Assembly: GCF_026167525.1 (NCBI RefSeq)
Contig: NZ_CP110679.1
Span: 3,025,501-3,089,500, forward strand
Length of the DNA stretch: 64,000 nucleotides
Direction of reading: 5' to 3'
Source: Sphingomonas sp. M1-B02
GTDB taxonomy: Bacteria; Pseudomonadota; Alphaproteobacteria; Sphingomonadales; Sphingomonadaceae
A model generated the notes under the pieces. The model made no database searches, was not told the origin of the DNA, and saw nothing but the letters and a program-made list of their open reading frames with translations. The stretch's first letter is position 1. Every line of letters begins with the position of its first letter. A program made the translations under genes and the position numbers. Of this stretch, positions 36,537-46,951 are shown piece by piece.

Positions 36537-37280
36537 GTGATCAGGATCAATCCCGCCCATGATCCGGCGGTACTCGCCGACGCCTTCAAGGCGAGCCGCC
36601 GGATGCAGGTCCGGGACTTCTTCGTTCCCGCGGACGCGGAGCGCATCCACGACGTGCTGAGCACGGCCACCCCCTGGTGGCTCGTCTACAATGTCGGCAG
36701 CAAGGTGGAGCAGCTACCGCCGGAATATCTCGCGACGCTGAGCCAGGCGCAGTTGAACCAGATGCTGCATGGCATTCAGGAGCGCGCCCGGACGCAATAT
36801 CAGTTCCTGTATCAATTCTATCCGATGGTCTCGACCTACTTCACGCCGACGGCAAAGCCGGCGCCCATCCTGGCGGCCTACGAGTTTCTCAATTCACCGG
36901 CTTCGCTGGATTTCTTCCGGACGCTGACCGGGCGGCCCGATATCAAATGGGCGGATGCCCAGGCCACGCTGTATCGTTCCGGCAACTTCCTGAAATCGCA
37001 TAGCGATCTGGACGAGGGGGGGCACCGCGTGGCGGCCTATGTGCTCAACTTCACCAAATTGTGGGAGCGCGACTGGGGCGGCTATCTGCAGTTCTTCGAC
37101 GAACAGCACGATATCGAGCAGGCCTATCGCCCCATTTTCAATGCGCTCAACATTTTCGGTGTCCCCCAGGATCATAGCGTCGGGATGGTGTCGTCCTTCT
37201 GTTACGGCTTGCGCTATTCGATCACCGGCTGGCTGCGCAGCGACGCGCCGCCCGGCAGCTTTGGGCGCGTTGCCGGCTGA
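36537..37280 (+). CDS. 2OG-Fe(II) oxygenase (prolyl 4-hydroxylase-like)
   Basis: The 247-residue double-stranded beta-helix dioxygenase uses 2-oxoglutarate and Fe(II). The HxD motif is His155/Asp157 in KSHSDLDEG; the distal His213 lies in QDHSVGM and the 2OG-binding Arg in YGLRYSITGW. The overall form, with RDFFVPADAERIH at the N-terminus, resembles OFD1/PHD-type enzymes. Start choice is between TTG 36531 and GTG 36537, which shares AAGG at better spacing. It is immediately downstream of the TonB receptor terminator, a recurring pairing in sphingomonads. Substrate unknown. Confidence 0.82.
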   Translation: MIRINPAHDPAVLADAFKASRRMQVRDFFVPADAERIHDVLSTATPWWLVYNVGSKVEQLPPEYLATLSQAQLNQMLHGIQERARTQYQFLYQFYPMVSTYFTPTAKPAPILAAYEFLNSPASLDFFRTLTGRPDIKWADAQATLYRSGNFLKSHSDLDEGGHRVAAYVLNFTKLWERDWGGYLQFFDEQHDIEQAYRPIFNALNIFGVPQDHSVGMVSSFCYGLRYSITGWLRSDAPPGSFGRVAG

Positions 37281-37309
37281 GCCGGGCGGCGACGGCCGCC
37301 CTGCGCGAA

Positions 37310-39889
37310 CTAGCCGACGCTGAGCAGCAGCGCCCCATCTCCCTCGTCGATCCGCACCACCGAACCATCCTTTACGTCGCCGCTCAGGATCAGGTCCGCG
37401 AGCGGGTCCTGCACATAGCGCTGGACCGCGCGCTTGAGCGGGCGGGCGCCATAGACGGGGTCGTAGCCGACCCGGCCCAGCCACGCCCGCGCCGCATCGC
37501 TCAGCTCGATGCGGATCTTGCGATCGGCCAGCAGCTTCGCCACCCGGCCCAGCTGGATGTCGACGATCGGCGCCATATGTTCGGGCGCGAGCCGGTGGAA
37601 CAGGATGATCTCGTCGAGCCGGTTGAGGAATTCGGGGCGGAAATGCGCGCGCACCACGTCCATCACCTGCGGCTCGACATCCTCGACCTTCTGCCCGTCG
37701 CCAAGGCTGGACAGATATTGGCTGCCCAGGTTCGACGTCAGGATGATGATCGTGTTCGAGAAATCGACCGTGCGGCCCTGGCCGTCGGTCAGCCGCCCGT
37801 CGTCGAGCACCTGGAGCAGGACGTTGAACACGTCCGAATGCGCCTTCTCCACCTCGTCGAACAGCACCACCTGATAGGGCCGACGGCGAACCGCTTCGGT
37901 TAGCACGCCGCCCTCCTCATAACCGACATAGCCCGGGGGGGCGCCGATCAGCCGGGCGACGGCATGCTTTTCCATAAACTCGCTCATGTCGATGCGGACC
38001 ATCGCCGAGCTGTCGTCGAACAGGAATTCGGCGAGCGCCTTGGTCAGTTCGGTCTTGCCCACGCCGGTGGGCCCAAGAAACAGGAAGGAGCCGAGCGGCC
38101 GATTGGGATCCTGCAGTCCCGCGCGGCTGCGGCGCACCGCGGTAGCGATCGCCTTCACCGCATCGGCCTGGCCGATCACCCGTTTGCCGAGCTCGCCTTC
38201 CATGTTGAGCAGCTTCGAGCGCTCGCCCTCCAGCATCCGCTCCATCGGGATTCCGGTCCAGCGCGCGACCACCGCGGCGATGTCGTCGGCGGTCACCTCC
38301 TCGCGCAGCATCGCGCCCTTGGTGGTCGCCTGCGCCTCTTCCAATTGCTTGTTCAGCGCAGGAAGGGTGCCGTAGTTGAGCTCGGCCATCTTGGCGAGAT
38401 CGCCCGAACGCTGCGCCTGCTCGAGCTCGATCCGTGCCGCCTCGATCTGCTCCTTGATCCGGGATTCGGCGTTGATCTTGTCCTTTTCGGCAAGCCAGCG
38501 CGACGTCAGCTCGCTCGATTGCTGCTCGAGATTGGCGAGTTCGCTTTCGATCTTCGCCAGCCGGTCCTTCGACGCCGCATCGCTCTCCTTCTTGAGGGCC
38601 TCGCGCTCGATCTTGAGCTGGATGATGCGGCGATCGAGATTCTCGATCTCCTCGGGCTTGGACTCGACTTCCATGCGGATCCGGCTCGCGGCCTCGTCCA
38701 TCAGATCGATCGCCTTGTCGGGCAGGAAGCGATCGGTGATGTAGCGATTGGAGAGGGTAGAGGCCGCGACGAGCGCGCTGTCGGTGATCCGCACGCCGTG
38801 GTGCAGCTCGTACTTTTCCTTGAGCCCGCGCAGGATCGAGATCGTATCCTCGACCGTCGGCTCGCCGACGAACACCGGCTGGAAGCGCCGCTGCAGCGCG
38901 GGGTCCTTCTCGACATATTTGCGATACTCGTCGAGCGTCGTCGCGCCGATGCAGTGCAGCTCGCCGCGCGCCAATGCCGGCTTGAGCAGGTTCGATGCGT
39001 CCATCGCGCCATCGGTCTTGCCCGCCCCGATCAGCGTGTGCATCTCGTCGATGAAGAGGATGATGTCGCCCGCGGCGGCCTTCACTTCGTCGAGCACGCC
39101 CTTCAGCCGTTCCTCGAATTCGCCGCGATATTTCGAGCCTGCGATCAGGCTGCCCATATCGAGCGCCATCAGCTTGCGGTCCTTGATCCCGTCGGGGACG
39201 TCGCCGTTGACGATGCGCAGCGCGAGGCCCTCGGCGATCGCGGTCTTGCCCACGCCGGGTTCGCCGATCAGGACGGGGTTGTTCTTGGTGCGGCGCGCGA
39301 GGATCTGGATCGTCCGGCGGATTTCCTCGTCGCGGCCGATGACCGGATCGAGCTTGCCGTCCCGCGCCGCTTCGGTGAGGTCGCGCGCGAACTTCTTGAG
39401 CGCGTCGAAGCGATCCTCGGCGCCGGCGCTGTCGGCGGTGCGGCCGGCGCGGATCTTCTCGATCGTCGCGCTCAGCGCCCGCGGGGTCAGGCCGGCGGCG
39501 GCAAGCGCCTTGCCCGCTGCCGTCGTCGAGGCCAGCGACAGCGCGAGCAACAGCCGCTCGACCGTGACGAAGGCATCGCCCGACTTGGCGGCGAGTTGCT
39601 CGGCCGAATCGAGGATGCGGACGGCGTCATTGTCGAGCCCCGGGGTCTGCTGCGCACCGCCGCCGGAGACCGCGGGCACCTTCGCCAGCGCCGCATCGGT
39701 TTCGGCCAGCGCGCGCTTGGGATCGCCACCGGCACCGCCGATCAGGCCGCTCGCCATGCCCTGCTCGTCCTCGAGCAACGCCTTGAGCAGATGCTCGGGC
39801 GAAATCCGCTGGTGGCTCATGCGGATCGCCACGGTCTGCGCCGACTGGAGGAATCCCTTGGCGCGATCGGTGAATTTTTCGAGGTTCAT
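37310..39889 (-). CDS. clpB: ATP-dependent chaperone ClpB
   Basis: ClpB disaggregates proteins with DnaK. The 859-residue protein has an N-terminal repeat domain (residues 1-145), NBD1 with Walker [10 protein letters not shown] and the Walker B region [13 protein letters not shown], and a coiled-coil middle domain (~400-525, with [12 protein letters not shown]). NBD2 carries Walker [10 protein letters not shown] and [13 protein letters not shown]. There is no IGF loop for ClpP, as expected. AGGGGATG is the RBS at ATG 39889. A sigma-32-type promoter lies just upstream. Confidence 0.98.
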   Translation of the reverse strand: MNLEKFTDRAKGFLQSAQTVAIRMSHQRISPEHLLKALLEDEQGMASGLIGGAGGDPKRALAETDAALAKVPAVSGGGAQQTPGLDNDAVRILDSAEQLAAKSGDAFVTVERLLLALSLASTTAAGKALAAAGLTPRALSATIEKIRAGRTADSAGAEDRFDALKKFARDLTEAARDGKLDPVIGRDEEIRRTIQILARRTKNNPVLIGEPGVGKTAIAEGLALRIVNGDVPDGIKDRKLMALDMGSLIAGSKYRGEFEERLKGVLDEVKAAAGDIILFIDEMHTLIGAGKTDGAMDASNLLKPALARGELHCIGATTLDEYRKYVEKDPALQRRFQPVFVGEPTVEDTISILRGLKEKYELHHGVRITDSALVAASTLSNRYITDRFLPDKAIDLMDEAASRIRMEVESKPEEIENLDRRIIQLKIEREALKKESDAASKDRLAKIESELANLEQQSSELTSRWLAEKDKINAESRIKEQIEAARIELEQAQRSGDLAKMAELNYGTLPALNKQLEEAQATTKGAMLREEVTADDIAAVVARWTGIPMERMLEGERSKLLNMEGELGKRVIGQADAVKAIATAVRRSRAGLQDPNRPLGSFLFLGPTGVGKTELTKALAEFLFDDSSAMVRIDMSEFMEKHAVARLIGAPPGYVGYEEGGVLTEAVRRRPYQVVLFDEVEKAHSDVFNVLLQVLDDGRLTDGQGRTVDFSNTIIILTSNLGSQYLSSLGDGQKVEDVEPQVMDVVRAHFRPEFLNRLDEIILFHRLAPEHMAPIVDIQLGRVAKLLADRKIRIELSDAARAWLGRVGYDPVYGARPLKRAVQRYVQDPLADLILSGDVKDGSVVRIDEGDGALLLSVG

Positions 39890-39917
39890 GTCATCCCCTG
39901 ATGTCGTATCGCCTCAG

Positions 39918-39945
39918 ATATGGTGTGACCAAATAGCAACACAAG
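39918..39945 (-). promoter_or_regulatory. Heat-shock (sigma-32/RpoH) promoter of clpB
   Basis: Read on the minus strand, CTTGTGT (39945-39939) and CACCATAT (39925-39918) are 13 bases apart. These match the RpoH pattern CTTGAAA ... CCCCATNT at 4 and 7 positions. The -10 is about 29 bases from the clpB ATG. Confidence 0.6.
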
Positions 39946-39970
39946 GATGGCGGGACGCAGGGAGAGATTT

Positions 39971-41596
39971 TCACTTTGCCGGCCGGACTGCCCGCGGCGC
40001 ACCCTTCGCGAAGCGGTCGCCGAAGCTGTTGCCCTCATACCAGCGCGGTGCCTCGGCCGCGTCGGCGATCTCGCGCGCGATCAGATAGTTCAGCCGCGCG
40101 AACTTCGCCCCCGCCGCGCAATCGAACGGCAGGCCGGGCTGGTCCGATACCTTGTGATAATGCGTCGCCAGGAAGTCGCGAAACGCTTTCTCGCCGCCAT
40201 TCTTGAATCCGGTCATCAGGAAGACCGAGGGCACCCCCGCCTTGACGAAGCTGTAATGGTCCGAGCGCAGGAAGAAGTTCTCCTCGGGCATCGGATCGGG
40301 CGAGACGGTGACGCCCATCCGCGCGCCGGCGCGCTCGACGATCTCGCCCATCGTCGAATGTTCGGCGCCATAGGCGACCACGTCCTGGAAATCGTAGAGC
40401 AGGATCGGCATGTCGAGGTTGACGTCGGCGACGAGCTTGCCCGCGCCGGTCACCGGATAGCGGGCAAGATAGGAAGAGCCGAGCAGCCCGTCTTCCTCCG
40501 CGATGAGCGCCACGAAGACGACCGAGCGTTTGGGCCGGACCCCGCTCGCCGTGAAGGCGCGCGCCGCCTCGAGCATCGTCGCGACCCCGGCGGCATTGTC
40601 CATCGCGCCGTTGAAGATCTGGTCGCCTTCGCGCGCCCGATCGACCCCGACATGATCGAGATGCGCCGAGAGCATGACATATTCGGCGGCAAGCGCGGGA
40701 TCGGATCCGGGCAGGATACCGATCACGTTCGGGCTCCGGACGATGCGGACCTTGCTCGTCCGTGCGGTGGTGAGGCGCGGCGCGAGCGCGAAGCCCTTGA
40801 CCGGCCCGGCCAGAGCCGCGGCGAAGACCTGCTCGGCAGACATCGGCGCGCCCGCGAACAGCGCCTTGGCGGCGGTCGGGTTGATATAGGCGCCGATCTG
40901 CACGCCCGGATCCTCGCCGCCCGGAAAGCCGCTCGGGCTCAGCCAGTTGGTCTGCGGCTCACGGAAATAGCCGGTCGCCTGGAGCCAGGGGAAGGCGCCG
41001 CGCAGATTGTCCGGACTGATCAGATAGAGCACACCCAGCGCGCCGTGGCGCCCCGCGATCACCGGCCGATCGCTGCCCCCGGCGGCGCGCGCCGCCTCCT
41101 GCGTCACGCCCTTGGGCAGGCCGATCAGGGTGACGACGAACTTGCCCTTCACGTCGAGCCCGGCATAATCGGACTCGAGCCCGTAGCCGACGAACACCGC
41201 CTCGCCCGACAGCGTCTGGGTGTCGTTGCCGTAGCGCGGGCTGGCCGAGATCAGCACGTCGCCGCCGTTGGTGAATTTGGTCGTGCCGATGGTCAGCGTG
41301 GCGGGCTTGGCGTCGTCGAGCGCATGTTCGGCGAGCGGCACCTGCTGATACCAGCCGCCGTCGTTGCCGCCGGGCTTGAGTCCCAGAGCCTGGAAGCGAT
41401 TGGCGACGAACAGCGCGGCAATGTTATGCCCGCGCGCGCCGGCGTCGCGGCCCTCGAGCTGGTCGTCGGCGAGGAAGGTTATGTCCGCGTGGATCGCATC
41501 GGCTCGGAATATGGGTTCGGCGGGGGCAGGCTGGGCGAGCGTCGGCGCCGCGGCGAAGGCCAGCGAAAATGCGATGGAAAACAAAGCGATGCGCAT
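39971..41596 (-). CDS. Secreted M28 family aminopeptidase with PA domain
   Basis: The 541-residue protein has a signal peptide ([22 protein letters not shown]). A PA-like insertion (~residues 130-270, [11 protein letters not shown]) precedes the dizinc M28 domain: SAHLDHVG (His/Asp), [15 protein letters not shown] (bridging Asp), [12 protein letters not shown] (Glu pair), an NLDM Asp and THYHKVSD (His). All expected ligands are visible. It probably degrades peptides in the periplasm. It is divergent from the M16 gene, with ~150 bases of intergenic DNA carrying a promoter for the latter. Confidence 0.9.
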   Translation of the reverse strand: MRIALFSIAFSLAFAAAPTLAQPAPAEPIFRADAIHADITFLADDQLEGRDAGARGHNIAALFVANRFQALGLKPGGNDGGWYQQVPLAEHALDDAKPATLTIGTTKFTNGGDVLISASPRYGNDTQTLSGEAVFVGYGLESDYAGLDVKGKFVVTLIGLPKGVTQEAARAAGGSDRPVIAGRHGALGVLYLISPDNLRGAFPWLQATGYFREPQTNWLSPSGFPGGEDPGVQIGAYINPTAAKALFAGAPMSAEQVFAAALAGPVKGFALAPRLTTARTSKVRIVRSPNVIGILPGSDPALAAEYVMLSAHLDHVGVDRAREGDQIFNGAMDNAAGVATMLEAARAFTASGVRPKRSVVFVALIAEEDGLLGSSYLARYPVTGAGKLVADVNLDMPILLYDFQDVVAYGAEHSTMGEIVERAGARMGVTVSPDPMPEENFFLRSDHYSFVKAGVPSVFLMTGFKNGGEKAFRDFLATHYHKVSDQPGLPFDCAAGAKFARLNYLIAREIADAAEAPRWYEGNSFGDRFAKGAPRAVRPAK

Positions 41597-41683
41597 AGCC
41601 AGGTCTTTCGGGGGGACGCTCCAGGTTCAAGGCTAGTGCAAATGAGGTGGGGCGCAAAGGGCCAGGACGCGCGCCGGATTCGG

Positions 41684-41711
41684 TTGCAGCGCATAGGGGG
41701 CACGTTATGAT
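41684..41711 (+). promoter_or_regulatory. Sigma-70-type promoter of the M16 peptidase gene
   Basis: TTGCAG (41684-41689) and TATGAT (41706-41711) have a 16-base spacer, 36 bases upstream of the ATG. Confidence 0.45.
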
Positions 41712-41747
41712 CCGCCATCCTCGCTTTTCCGAAACGGTTTGAACCCC

Positions 41748-44603
41748 ATGAAATCCTTCCAGATGCTTTGCAGCGCCGCTACCCTGGCGCTCGCCACCGC
41801 TTCTCTGCCCGCCGCCGCGCAACAGACCGTCGCGCCCGCGGCCAAACCGGCGCCGGTCGCCGAGCTCGTGAAGCGCGTCGATATCCCCTATGAGAGCTTC
41901 ACGCTCGCCAACGGCCTGCGCGTGATCGTCCATACCGATCGCAAGGCGCCGATCGTCGCGGTCTCGACCTGGTACGATGTCGGCTCGAAGCATGAGCCCA
42001 AGGGCAAGACCGGCTTCGCGCACCTGTTCGAGCATCTGATGTTCAACGGATCGGAAAATGCGCCGGGCGATTTCTTCGAGCCGCTCAAGCAGGCGGGCGC
42101 CACCGATTTCAACGGCACGACCAGCTTCGACCGGACCAATTATTTCGAGACCGTGCCGCGCCCCGCGCTCGATCGCGCCTTGTTCCTAGAAAGCGATCGG
42201 ATGGGCTATCTGCTCGGCGCGATCGGCCAGGAGGTGCTCGACGAGCAGCGCGGCGTCGTCCAGAACGAGAAGCGCCAGGGCGATACCCAGCCTTATGGCC
42301 TGCTTTATTACAAGCTGCTCGACGAGCTGCTCGCGGGCACGCCTTATGGCCATAATGTCATCGGCTCGATGGCCGATCTCGATGCGGCGAGCCTGGAGGA
42401 TGTGAAGAACTGGTTCCGCTCGCATTATGGGCCCAACAATGCGGTGCTGGTGCTGGCCGGCGATATCGACGCGAGGGAAGCGCGTCCGCTAGTCGAGAAA
42501 TATTTCGCGGCGATCAAGCCGGGTCCGAAGACGGTGGCTCCCAAAGTCGAAATCCCGACGCTGCCGCAGGCCAAGACCGTGGTGATGAAGGACCGCGTCG
42601 CGGCGACGCTGATCCTGCGCAGCTGGGCGGTGCCGGGAATGAATGACGCCGATGCGGTGCCGCTCGAAGTGTTTGGCGAAGTGCTGGGAGGGCTCGCCAG
42701 CTCGCGGCTCGACAATGCGCTGGTGCGCGGCGAGAAACTGGCGGTGCAAGTGTCCGCCGGGGTCCAGTCGATGTCGCAGCTGAGCATGTTTCAGGTGCAG
42801 GCGATCGTCAGGCCGGGCGTCGATCCCGCGACGGTGAACAAGCGGCTCGACGCGATCATCGCCGATCTGATCCAGAACGGCCCGACCGCCGACGAAGTCC
42901 AGCGCGTCGCGACCACCAACGTCTCTGGCCGCATCTTCGGCCTCGAATCGGTCGGCGGCTTCGGCGGCAAGGCGGTCGCTCTGGCTTCGGGCGAGCTCTA
43001 TTCGGGCGATCCCGCTTTCTACAAAAAGCAGCTCGAGGCGATGGCGCGGGTGACGCCGGAGCAGGTCCGCGCCGCGGGCCGCAAATGGCTGACTCGCCCC
43101 GCGCTCACGCTGATGGTCGAGCCCGGCCAGCGCGATGCCTATGAGGAAGCGCAGGCGCCTGTTGCCGCCGCGCCGAAGCCCGCGGCGCCGGCCCAGCCGG
43201 CGGTGCAGGGCACGCGCGGCGCCCTGCCCGGCGTGGCGGCGATCGGCGATCTCGATTTCCCCGACGTCCGCCGCGCCAAGCTCTCCAACGGCATCGAGCT
43301 GATCTACGCCCATCGCGATGCGGTGCCGACCACGCAGGTTGTGATCAGCTTCGATGCGGGCGTCACCGCCGACCCGGACGGCAAGCTCGGCACCCAGAGC
43401 CTGGCGCTGTCGCTGATCGACGAAGGCACGACGACCAGGGATTCGAGCGCGATCGCCGAGGCGCGCGAGCGGCTGGGCGCGACGATCGGCGCGGGCAGCT
43501 CGGCCGATCGCACCTATCTGTCGGTAGCGATGCCGAGCCCCAATCTCGCCGGCTCGCTCGATCTGTTCGCCGACGTCGTCCGCAATCCGGCCTTCGCGCC
43601 CGGCGAAGTCGAGCGCCTGCGCGCCAGCCTGCTCACCAGCATCGCCGCCGAGCTGACCACCCCGGCGGGGCTCGCCAATCGCGCGCTGCCGCCTTTGGTC
43701 TATGGCGCGCGCAACCCTTATGCGAAGCTGGCCGCTGGCTCGGGCGATCCCGCCGTGGTGAAGGCGCTGACCCGCGACGATCTGGTCGCCTTCTACCGCG
43801 CCTGGATCCGCCCCGATAAGGCGAAGATCTTCGTCGTCAGCGATCGTCCGCTGACCGAAGTGCAATCAGCGCTGGAGGCGCGCTTCGGCAGCTGGCGTGG
43901 GCAGGGGCCCGCCGGGGTCAAGGCGTTTGCGGTCGCCCCGCAACAGGTCGCGCCCAGGATCGTGCTGATCGATCGGCCCGATTCGCCGCAATCGCTGATC
44001 CTGGCGGCGCAGATGACACCGCTCAAGCCGACCGACGAGCTGCTCACCCACTTGACCGCCAACCAGGTACTCGGCTCGGGCTTCCTGTCGCGGATCAACA
44101 TGGAACTGCGCGAGAACAAGCATTGGTCCTACGGCGCGGGCGGCGGGTTCAACTGGCTGGAGCAGGCGGTGCCCTACACGATCAGCGCGCCGGTGCAGTC
44201 TGATCGCACCGGCGATTCGATTCGGGCGATCCAGGCGCAGGTCCGCGATTTCCTGGGGACCAAGGGCGTGACCGCGGCCGAGCTGACGCGCGAGATCAAC
44301 GGCACGACTCGCGAGCTGGCGGGGCGCTACGAAACCTCGGGGGCAGTGCTCTCGGCTATGCAGCAGAACGACATCCGCCACCGGCCGGACGATTTCTACG
44401 ATAGCGTCGCGCAAAAATATCGGGCGATGACCGCGGCCCAGCTTGACGCTGCGGCACGCGCCGCTTTGGACCCGGACAAGTTCGTCTGGGTGGTCGTCGG
44501 CGACGCCGCGAAGGTCAAGCCGCAGCTTGACAGCATCGGCCTGCCTGTCGAGGTGGTCCCGGCAGCGGCGGTTGCGACTCCGGCTGCTTCCGCGGCGAAA
44601 TAA
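41748..44603 (+). CDS. Secreted M16 family metallopeptidase (double-domain, pitrilysin-like)
   Basis: The 951-residue protein has a signal peptide (SAATLALATASLPAAAQ) and two tandem M16 halves. The first half carries the inverted zinc motif HLFEH: His92, Glu95 and His96 in GFAHLFEHLMFNGSENAP. The second half (from about residue 505, DVRRAKLSNGIELIYAHRD) lacks the motif and is the usual inactive clamshell half. An Ala/Pro linker (AAPKPAAPAQPAVQ) joins them. It likely digests peptides in the periplasm. Start ATG 41748; an upstream TTG is open but less likely. Confidence 0.92.
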   Translation: MKSFQMLCSAATLALATASLPAAAQQTVAPAAKPAPVAELVKRVDIPYESFTLANGLRVIVHTDRKAPIVAVSTWYDVGSKHEPKGKTGFAHLFEHLMFNGSENAPGDFFEPLKQAGATDFNGTTSFDRTNYFETVPRPALDRALFLESDRMGYLLGAIGQEVLDEQRGVVQNEKRQGDTQPYGLLYYKLLDELLAGTPYGHNVIGSMADLDAASLEDVKNWFRSHYGPNNAVLVLAGDIDAREARPLVEKYFAAIKPGPKTVAPKVEIPTLPQAKTVVMKDRVAATLILRSWAVPGMNDADAVPLEVFGEVLGGLASSRLDNALVRGEKLAVQVSAGVQSMSQLSMFQVQAIVRPGVDPATVNKRLDAIIADLIQNGPTADEVQRVATTNVSGRIFGLESVGGFGGKAVALASGELYSGDPAFYKKQLEAMARVTPEQVRAAGRKWLTRPALTLMVEPGQRDAYEEAQAPVAAAPKPAAPAQPAVQGTRGALPGVAAIGDLDFPDVRRAKLSNGIELIYAHRDAVPTTQVVISFDAGVTADPDGKLGTQSLALSLIDEGTTTRDSSAIAEARERLGATIGAGSSADRTYLSVAMPSPNLAGSLDLFADVVRNPAFAPGEVERLRASLLTSIAAELTTPAGLANRALPPLVYGARNPYAKLAAGSGDPAVVKALTRDDLVAFYRAWIRPDKAKIFVVSDRPLTEVQSALEARFGSWRGQGPAGVKAFAVAPQQVAPRIVLIDRPDSPQSLILAAQMTPLKPTDELLTHLTANQVLGSGFLSRINMELRENKHWSYGAGGGFNWLEQAVPYTISAPVQSDRTGDSIRAIQAQVRDFLGTKGVTAAELTREINGTTRELAGRYETSGAVLSAMQQNDIRHRPDDFYDSVAQKYRAMTAAQLDAAARAALDPDKFVWVVVGDAAKVKPQLDSIGLPVEVVPAAAVATPAASAAK

Positions 44604-44618
44604 TCAGGAGAGACGAAC

Positions 44619-44918
44619 ATGGCGAATGTGGATGGCAGCTGGGATACGGTAGCCAAGACCCCGATGGGTGACCAGAAGTCGACGCTGACCGTGCAGAGCG
44701 CGGGCGATACCTTCACCGGCACCTTTTCGGGCGCGATGGGCAATACCGAAGTCAAGGACGGCAAGGTCGACGGCGATCGCCTGACCTTCACGATCGACAT
44801 CACCGTGCCGATGCCGATGTCGCTGACCGGCGACGTCACCGTGGATGGCGACACGATCAACGGCACCGTCACCGCGGGTGCCTTCGGCGCCTTCCCGATC
44901 TCGGGCACGCGCGCCTGA
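44619..44918 (+). CDS. Conserved small beta-rich protein of unknown function
   Basis: The 99-residue protein shows no signal peptide and no named domain that I can identify. It reads as a run of short alternating strands (DTVAKTPMGDQKSTLTVQSAGD, GKVDGDRLTFTIDITVPMPM, GDVTVDGDTINGTVTAG), which suggests a small beta barrel or lipocalin/calycin-like sheet. AGGAGAG gives a good RBS 8 bases before ATG 44619. It follows the M16 gene by 15 bases, probably in one transcript, and ends at a strong terminator. Confidence 0.7.
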   Translation: MANVDGSWDTVAKTPMGDQKSTLTVQSAGDTFTGTFSGAMGNTEVKDGKVDGDRLTFTIDITVPMPMSLTGDVTVDGDTINGTVTAGAFGAFPISGTRA

Positions 44919-44943
44919 GACCAGGCTTCGGCTGAGAAATAAG

Positions 44944-44978
44944 GGGCTCGCTTCCGATCGGAGGCGAGCCCTTTTTTT
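44944..44978 (+). terminator. Rho-independent terminator
   Basis: GGGCTCGC (44944-44951) and GCGAGCCC (44964-44971), with an inner TCC/GGA stem, are followed by seven T. It closes the M16-small protein transcript. Confidence 0.92.
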
Positions 44979-45083
44979 CGGCCAGGGCCAGGCGTCCGCG
45001 GCTGAAGCTGGCGTCGCCCGGCACGCGCGGGAACGTCCCGCCGCATCGCGAGTTGGCCGCTCGCAACAAGAAGGGGCCATGCC

Positions 45084-45884
45084 ATTACTTTATCCGAATC
45101 CACCGCGACGCTGCTCGCGCGGCTGGGCTTTGCCGCCCGCGGGCTCGTCTATCTGCTGATCGGCTGGTTCGCGGTCGATGCCGCGCTGCGCGGCGGGGAG
45201 ACCACGGACAATAAGGGCGCGATCGCCTCGCTGGCGGACAAGCCGTTCGGGCCGGCGCTGATCCTGGTCATCGCGGCAGGGCTTGCCGGCTATGCGTTGT
45301 GGCGGCTGGCCGAGGCGGTCACCAATCCCGAGCGGCTCGACAATGATGCAAAGGGTCTGACCAAGCGCGGCGGGATGGCGTTCAGCGGCGTCGCGCACGT
45401 CCTGCTCGCCTGGAGCGCGGTGCAGCTCGCCCTGCATCCGCGCAGCGGCGGGGGCGCGTCGCCCAACGATGCCGCCGCGCGCGACTGGACCGGCTGGCTG
45501 CTCGAACAGCCGCTCGGCTGGCTGCTGGTGGGGTTGGTCGCCGCCTGCTTCCTGTTCGGCACCGTCCAGCAGGCGCGCAAGGCGTATAAGGGCGATTTCA
45601 TCGACGATCTGGCCGGCAATCTGCCCTCGCACGTCTGCACGATGGGGCGGATCGGCTATGGCGCGCGCGGGGTGGTGTTCGCGATCCTGGCGGGCTTCTT
45701 CGCGGTCGCCGCCTGGCAGACCAAGGCGAGCGAGGCCGGGGCGATGTCCGACGCGCTCGAGGCGCTGCAGGATCAGCCCGGCGGCAAGTGGCTGCTGATC
45801 GCGGTGGGAATCGGGCTGGCGCTGTTCGGGGCGTACAGCTTCGTCGAAGCGCGCTATCGGCGAATCCGCGTGGCGCTCCCCTAG
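45084..45884 (+). CDS. DUF1206 domain membrane protein, start codon anomalous
   Basis: The ~266-residue protein has six hydrophobic segments arranged as three repeats of the DUF1206 unit: ARLGFAARGLVYLLIGWFAV, SGVAHVLLAWSAVQLAL and GRIGYGARGVVFAILAGFFAV, each with RxGxxARGxVY. Function unknown. No ATG, GTG or TTG occurs in frame between the stop at 45003 and the first repeat. The nearest option is ATT 45084, with AAGGGG upstream. ATG 45079 is out of frame by one base, which a single missing base after it would repair. Its stop shares CTAG with the convergent purK stop. Confidence 0.75.
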   Translation: MTLSESTATLLARLGFAARGLVYLLIGWFAVDAALRGGETTDNKGAIASLADKPFGPALILVIAAGLAGYALWRLAEAVTNPERLDNDAKGLTKRGGMAFSGVAHVLLAWSAVQLALHPRSGGGASPNDAAARDWTGWLLEQPLGWLLVGLVAACFLFGTVQQARKAYKGDFIDDLAGNLPSHVCTMGRIGYGARGVVFAILAGFFAVAAWQTKASEAGAMSDALEALQDQPGGKWLLIAVGIGLALFGAYSFVEARYRRIRVALP

Positions 45885-46951
45885 CGGGTCACCCGCGTGA
45901 CATGCCCCATCTTGCGCCCGGGGCGGATGTTGCCCTTGCCGTAGAGATGCAGATGCGCGCCCGGTTCGGCGAAGAGCGTCGGCCAGGCATTGGCTTCGTC
46001 GCCGATCAGATTGTCCATCTCGATGCGCGTACCGGTGAGCGCCGTGCTCCCCAGCGGCAGCCCGCAGATCGCGCGGATATGGTTTTCGAACTGCGAGGTT
46101 TCGGCGCCCTCGATCGTCCAATGCCCGCTATTGTGCACGCGCGGCGCCATTTCGTTGAAGATCGGGCCTTCGGGCGTCGCGAAAAATTCGAGCGTCAGCA
46201 CGCCTACATGGCCGAGCGCCTCGGCGACCCGGCCCGAGAGCGCCGCCGCGATCGCCCAGTGCCGCGCGATCTCGGGCGGGGCGGGGAGCGAGGATCGGGC
46301 GAGGATGCCGTCCTTATGTTCGTTCCACGGCGGCGGATAGCTGGCCAGCGTCCCGTCGAGCCCGCGCACGGTGATGATCGAGAATTCGTGGCTGAAGTCG
46401 ACGAAACCTTCGAGGATCGCCGGGCGCTCGCCGATCGCGGCCCAGGCGGCTTCGGCTTCCGCGGCGTCGTGGATGCGGACCTGCCCCTTGCCGTCATAAC
46501 CGAGCCGCAGCGTCTTGAGGATCGCCGGCGCACCGATGCGCTCGATCGCCGCCCGCAATTCCTCGAGCGTCGAGACCGGCGCCCAGGGCGCGGTGCTGCC
46601 GCCCAGCTTTGCGACGAATTCCTTCTCGCGCGTCCGGTCCTGCGCGATCGCCAGGCTGGCCGGGCCGGGGCGCACCGGAACCTTGGTCGCGAGATATTCG
46701 ACGGGGCCGAGCGCGATATTCTCGAACTCATAGGTGACGACGTCGGCCTGGTCGGCCAGATCGTCGAGGACGATGCGGCTGTGATAATCGGCGCGGGTAT
46801 AGGTCGAGGCGGTCTGCGCCGCGACGCTTTCGGCATCGGGGGCGAGGACGTGGGTGCGGTAGCCCAGCTGCGCTGCCGCGACCGCGAGCATCCGCCCGAG
46901 CTGGCCGCCGCCCAATATGCCGATGGTCGAGCCGGGGGGCAGCGCGCTCAT
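45881..46951 (-). CDS. purK: 5-(carboxyamino)imidazole ribonucleotide synthase PurK
   Basis: PurK carboxylates AIR with bicarbonate and ATP, giving N5-CAIR. The 356-residue ATP-grasp protein shows [53 protein letters not shown] and [15 protein letters not shown]. It forms an operon with PurE: ATG 46951 overlaps the purE stop by 4 bases, so translation is coupled. Full length with no anomalies. Confidence 0.97.
   Translation of the reverse strand: MSALPPGSTIGILGGGQLGRMLAVAAAQLGYRTHVLAPDAESVAAQTASTYTRADYHSRIVLDDLADQADVVTYEFENIALGPVEYLATKVPVRPGPASLAIAQDRTREKEFVAKLGGSTAPWAPVSTLEELRAAIERIGAPAILKTLRLGYDGKGQVRIHDAAEAEAAWAAIGERPAILEGFVDFSHEFSIITVRGLDGTLASYPPPWNEHKDGILARSSLPAPPEIARHWAIAAALSGRVAEALGHVGVLTLEFFATPEGPIFNEMAPRVHNSGHWTIEGAETSQFENHIRAICGLPLGSTALTGTRIEMDNLIGDEANAWPTLFAEPGAHLHLYGKGNIRPGRKMGHVTRVTR

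Noticed and set aside
33165..36650. A 1161-codon open frame on the minus strand, antisense to the TonB receptor
   Set aside because: It has no family resemblance, is rich in Arg/His/Ala as expected for an antisense frame in GC-rich DNA, and overlaps a certain gene completely.
45869..45890. CTAG shared by the DUF1206 and purK stops as a possible terminator
   Set aside because: It is only a short palindromic overlap of stops with no stem or T-run.
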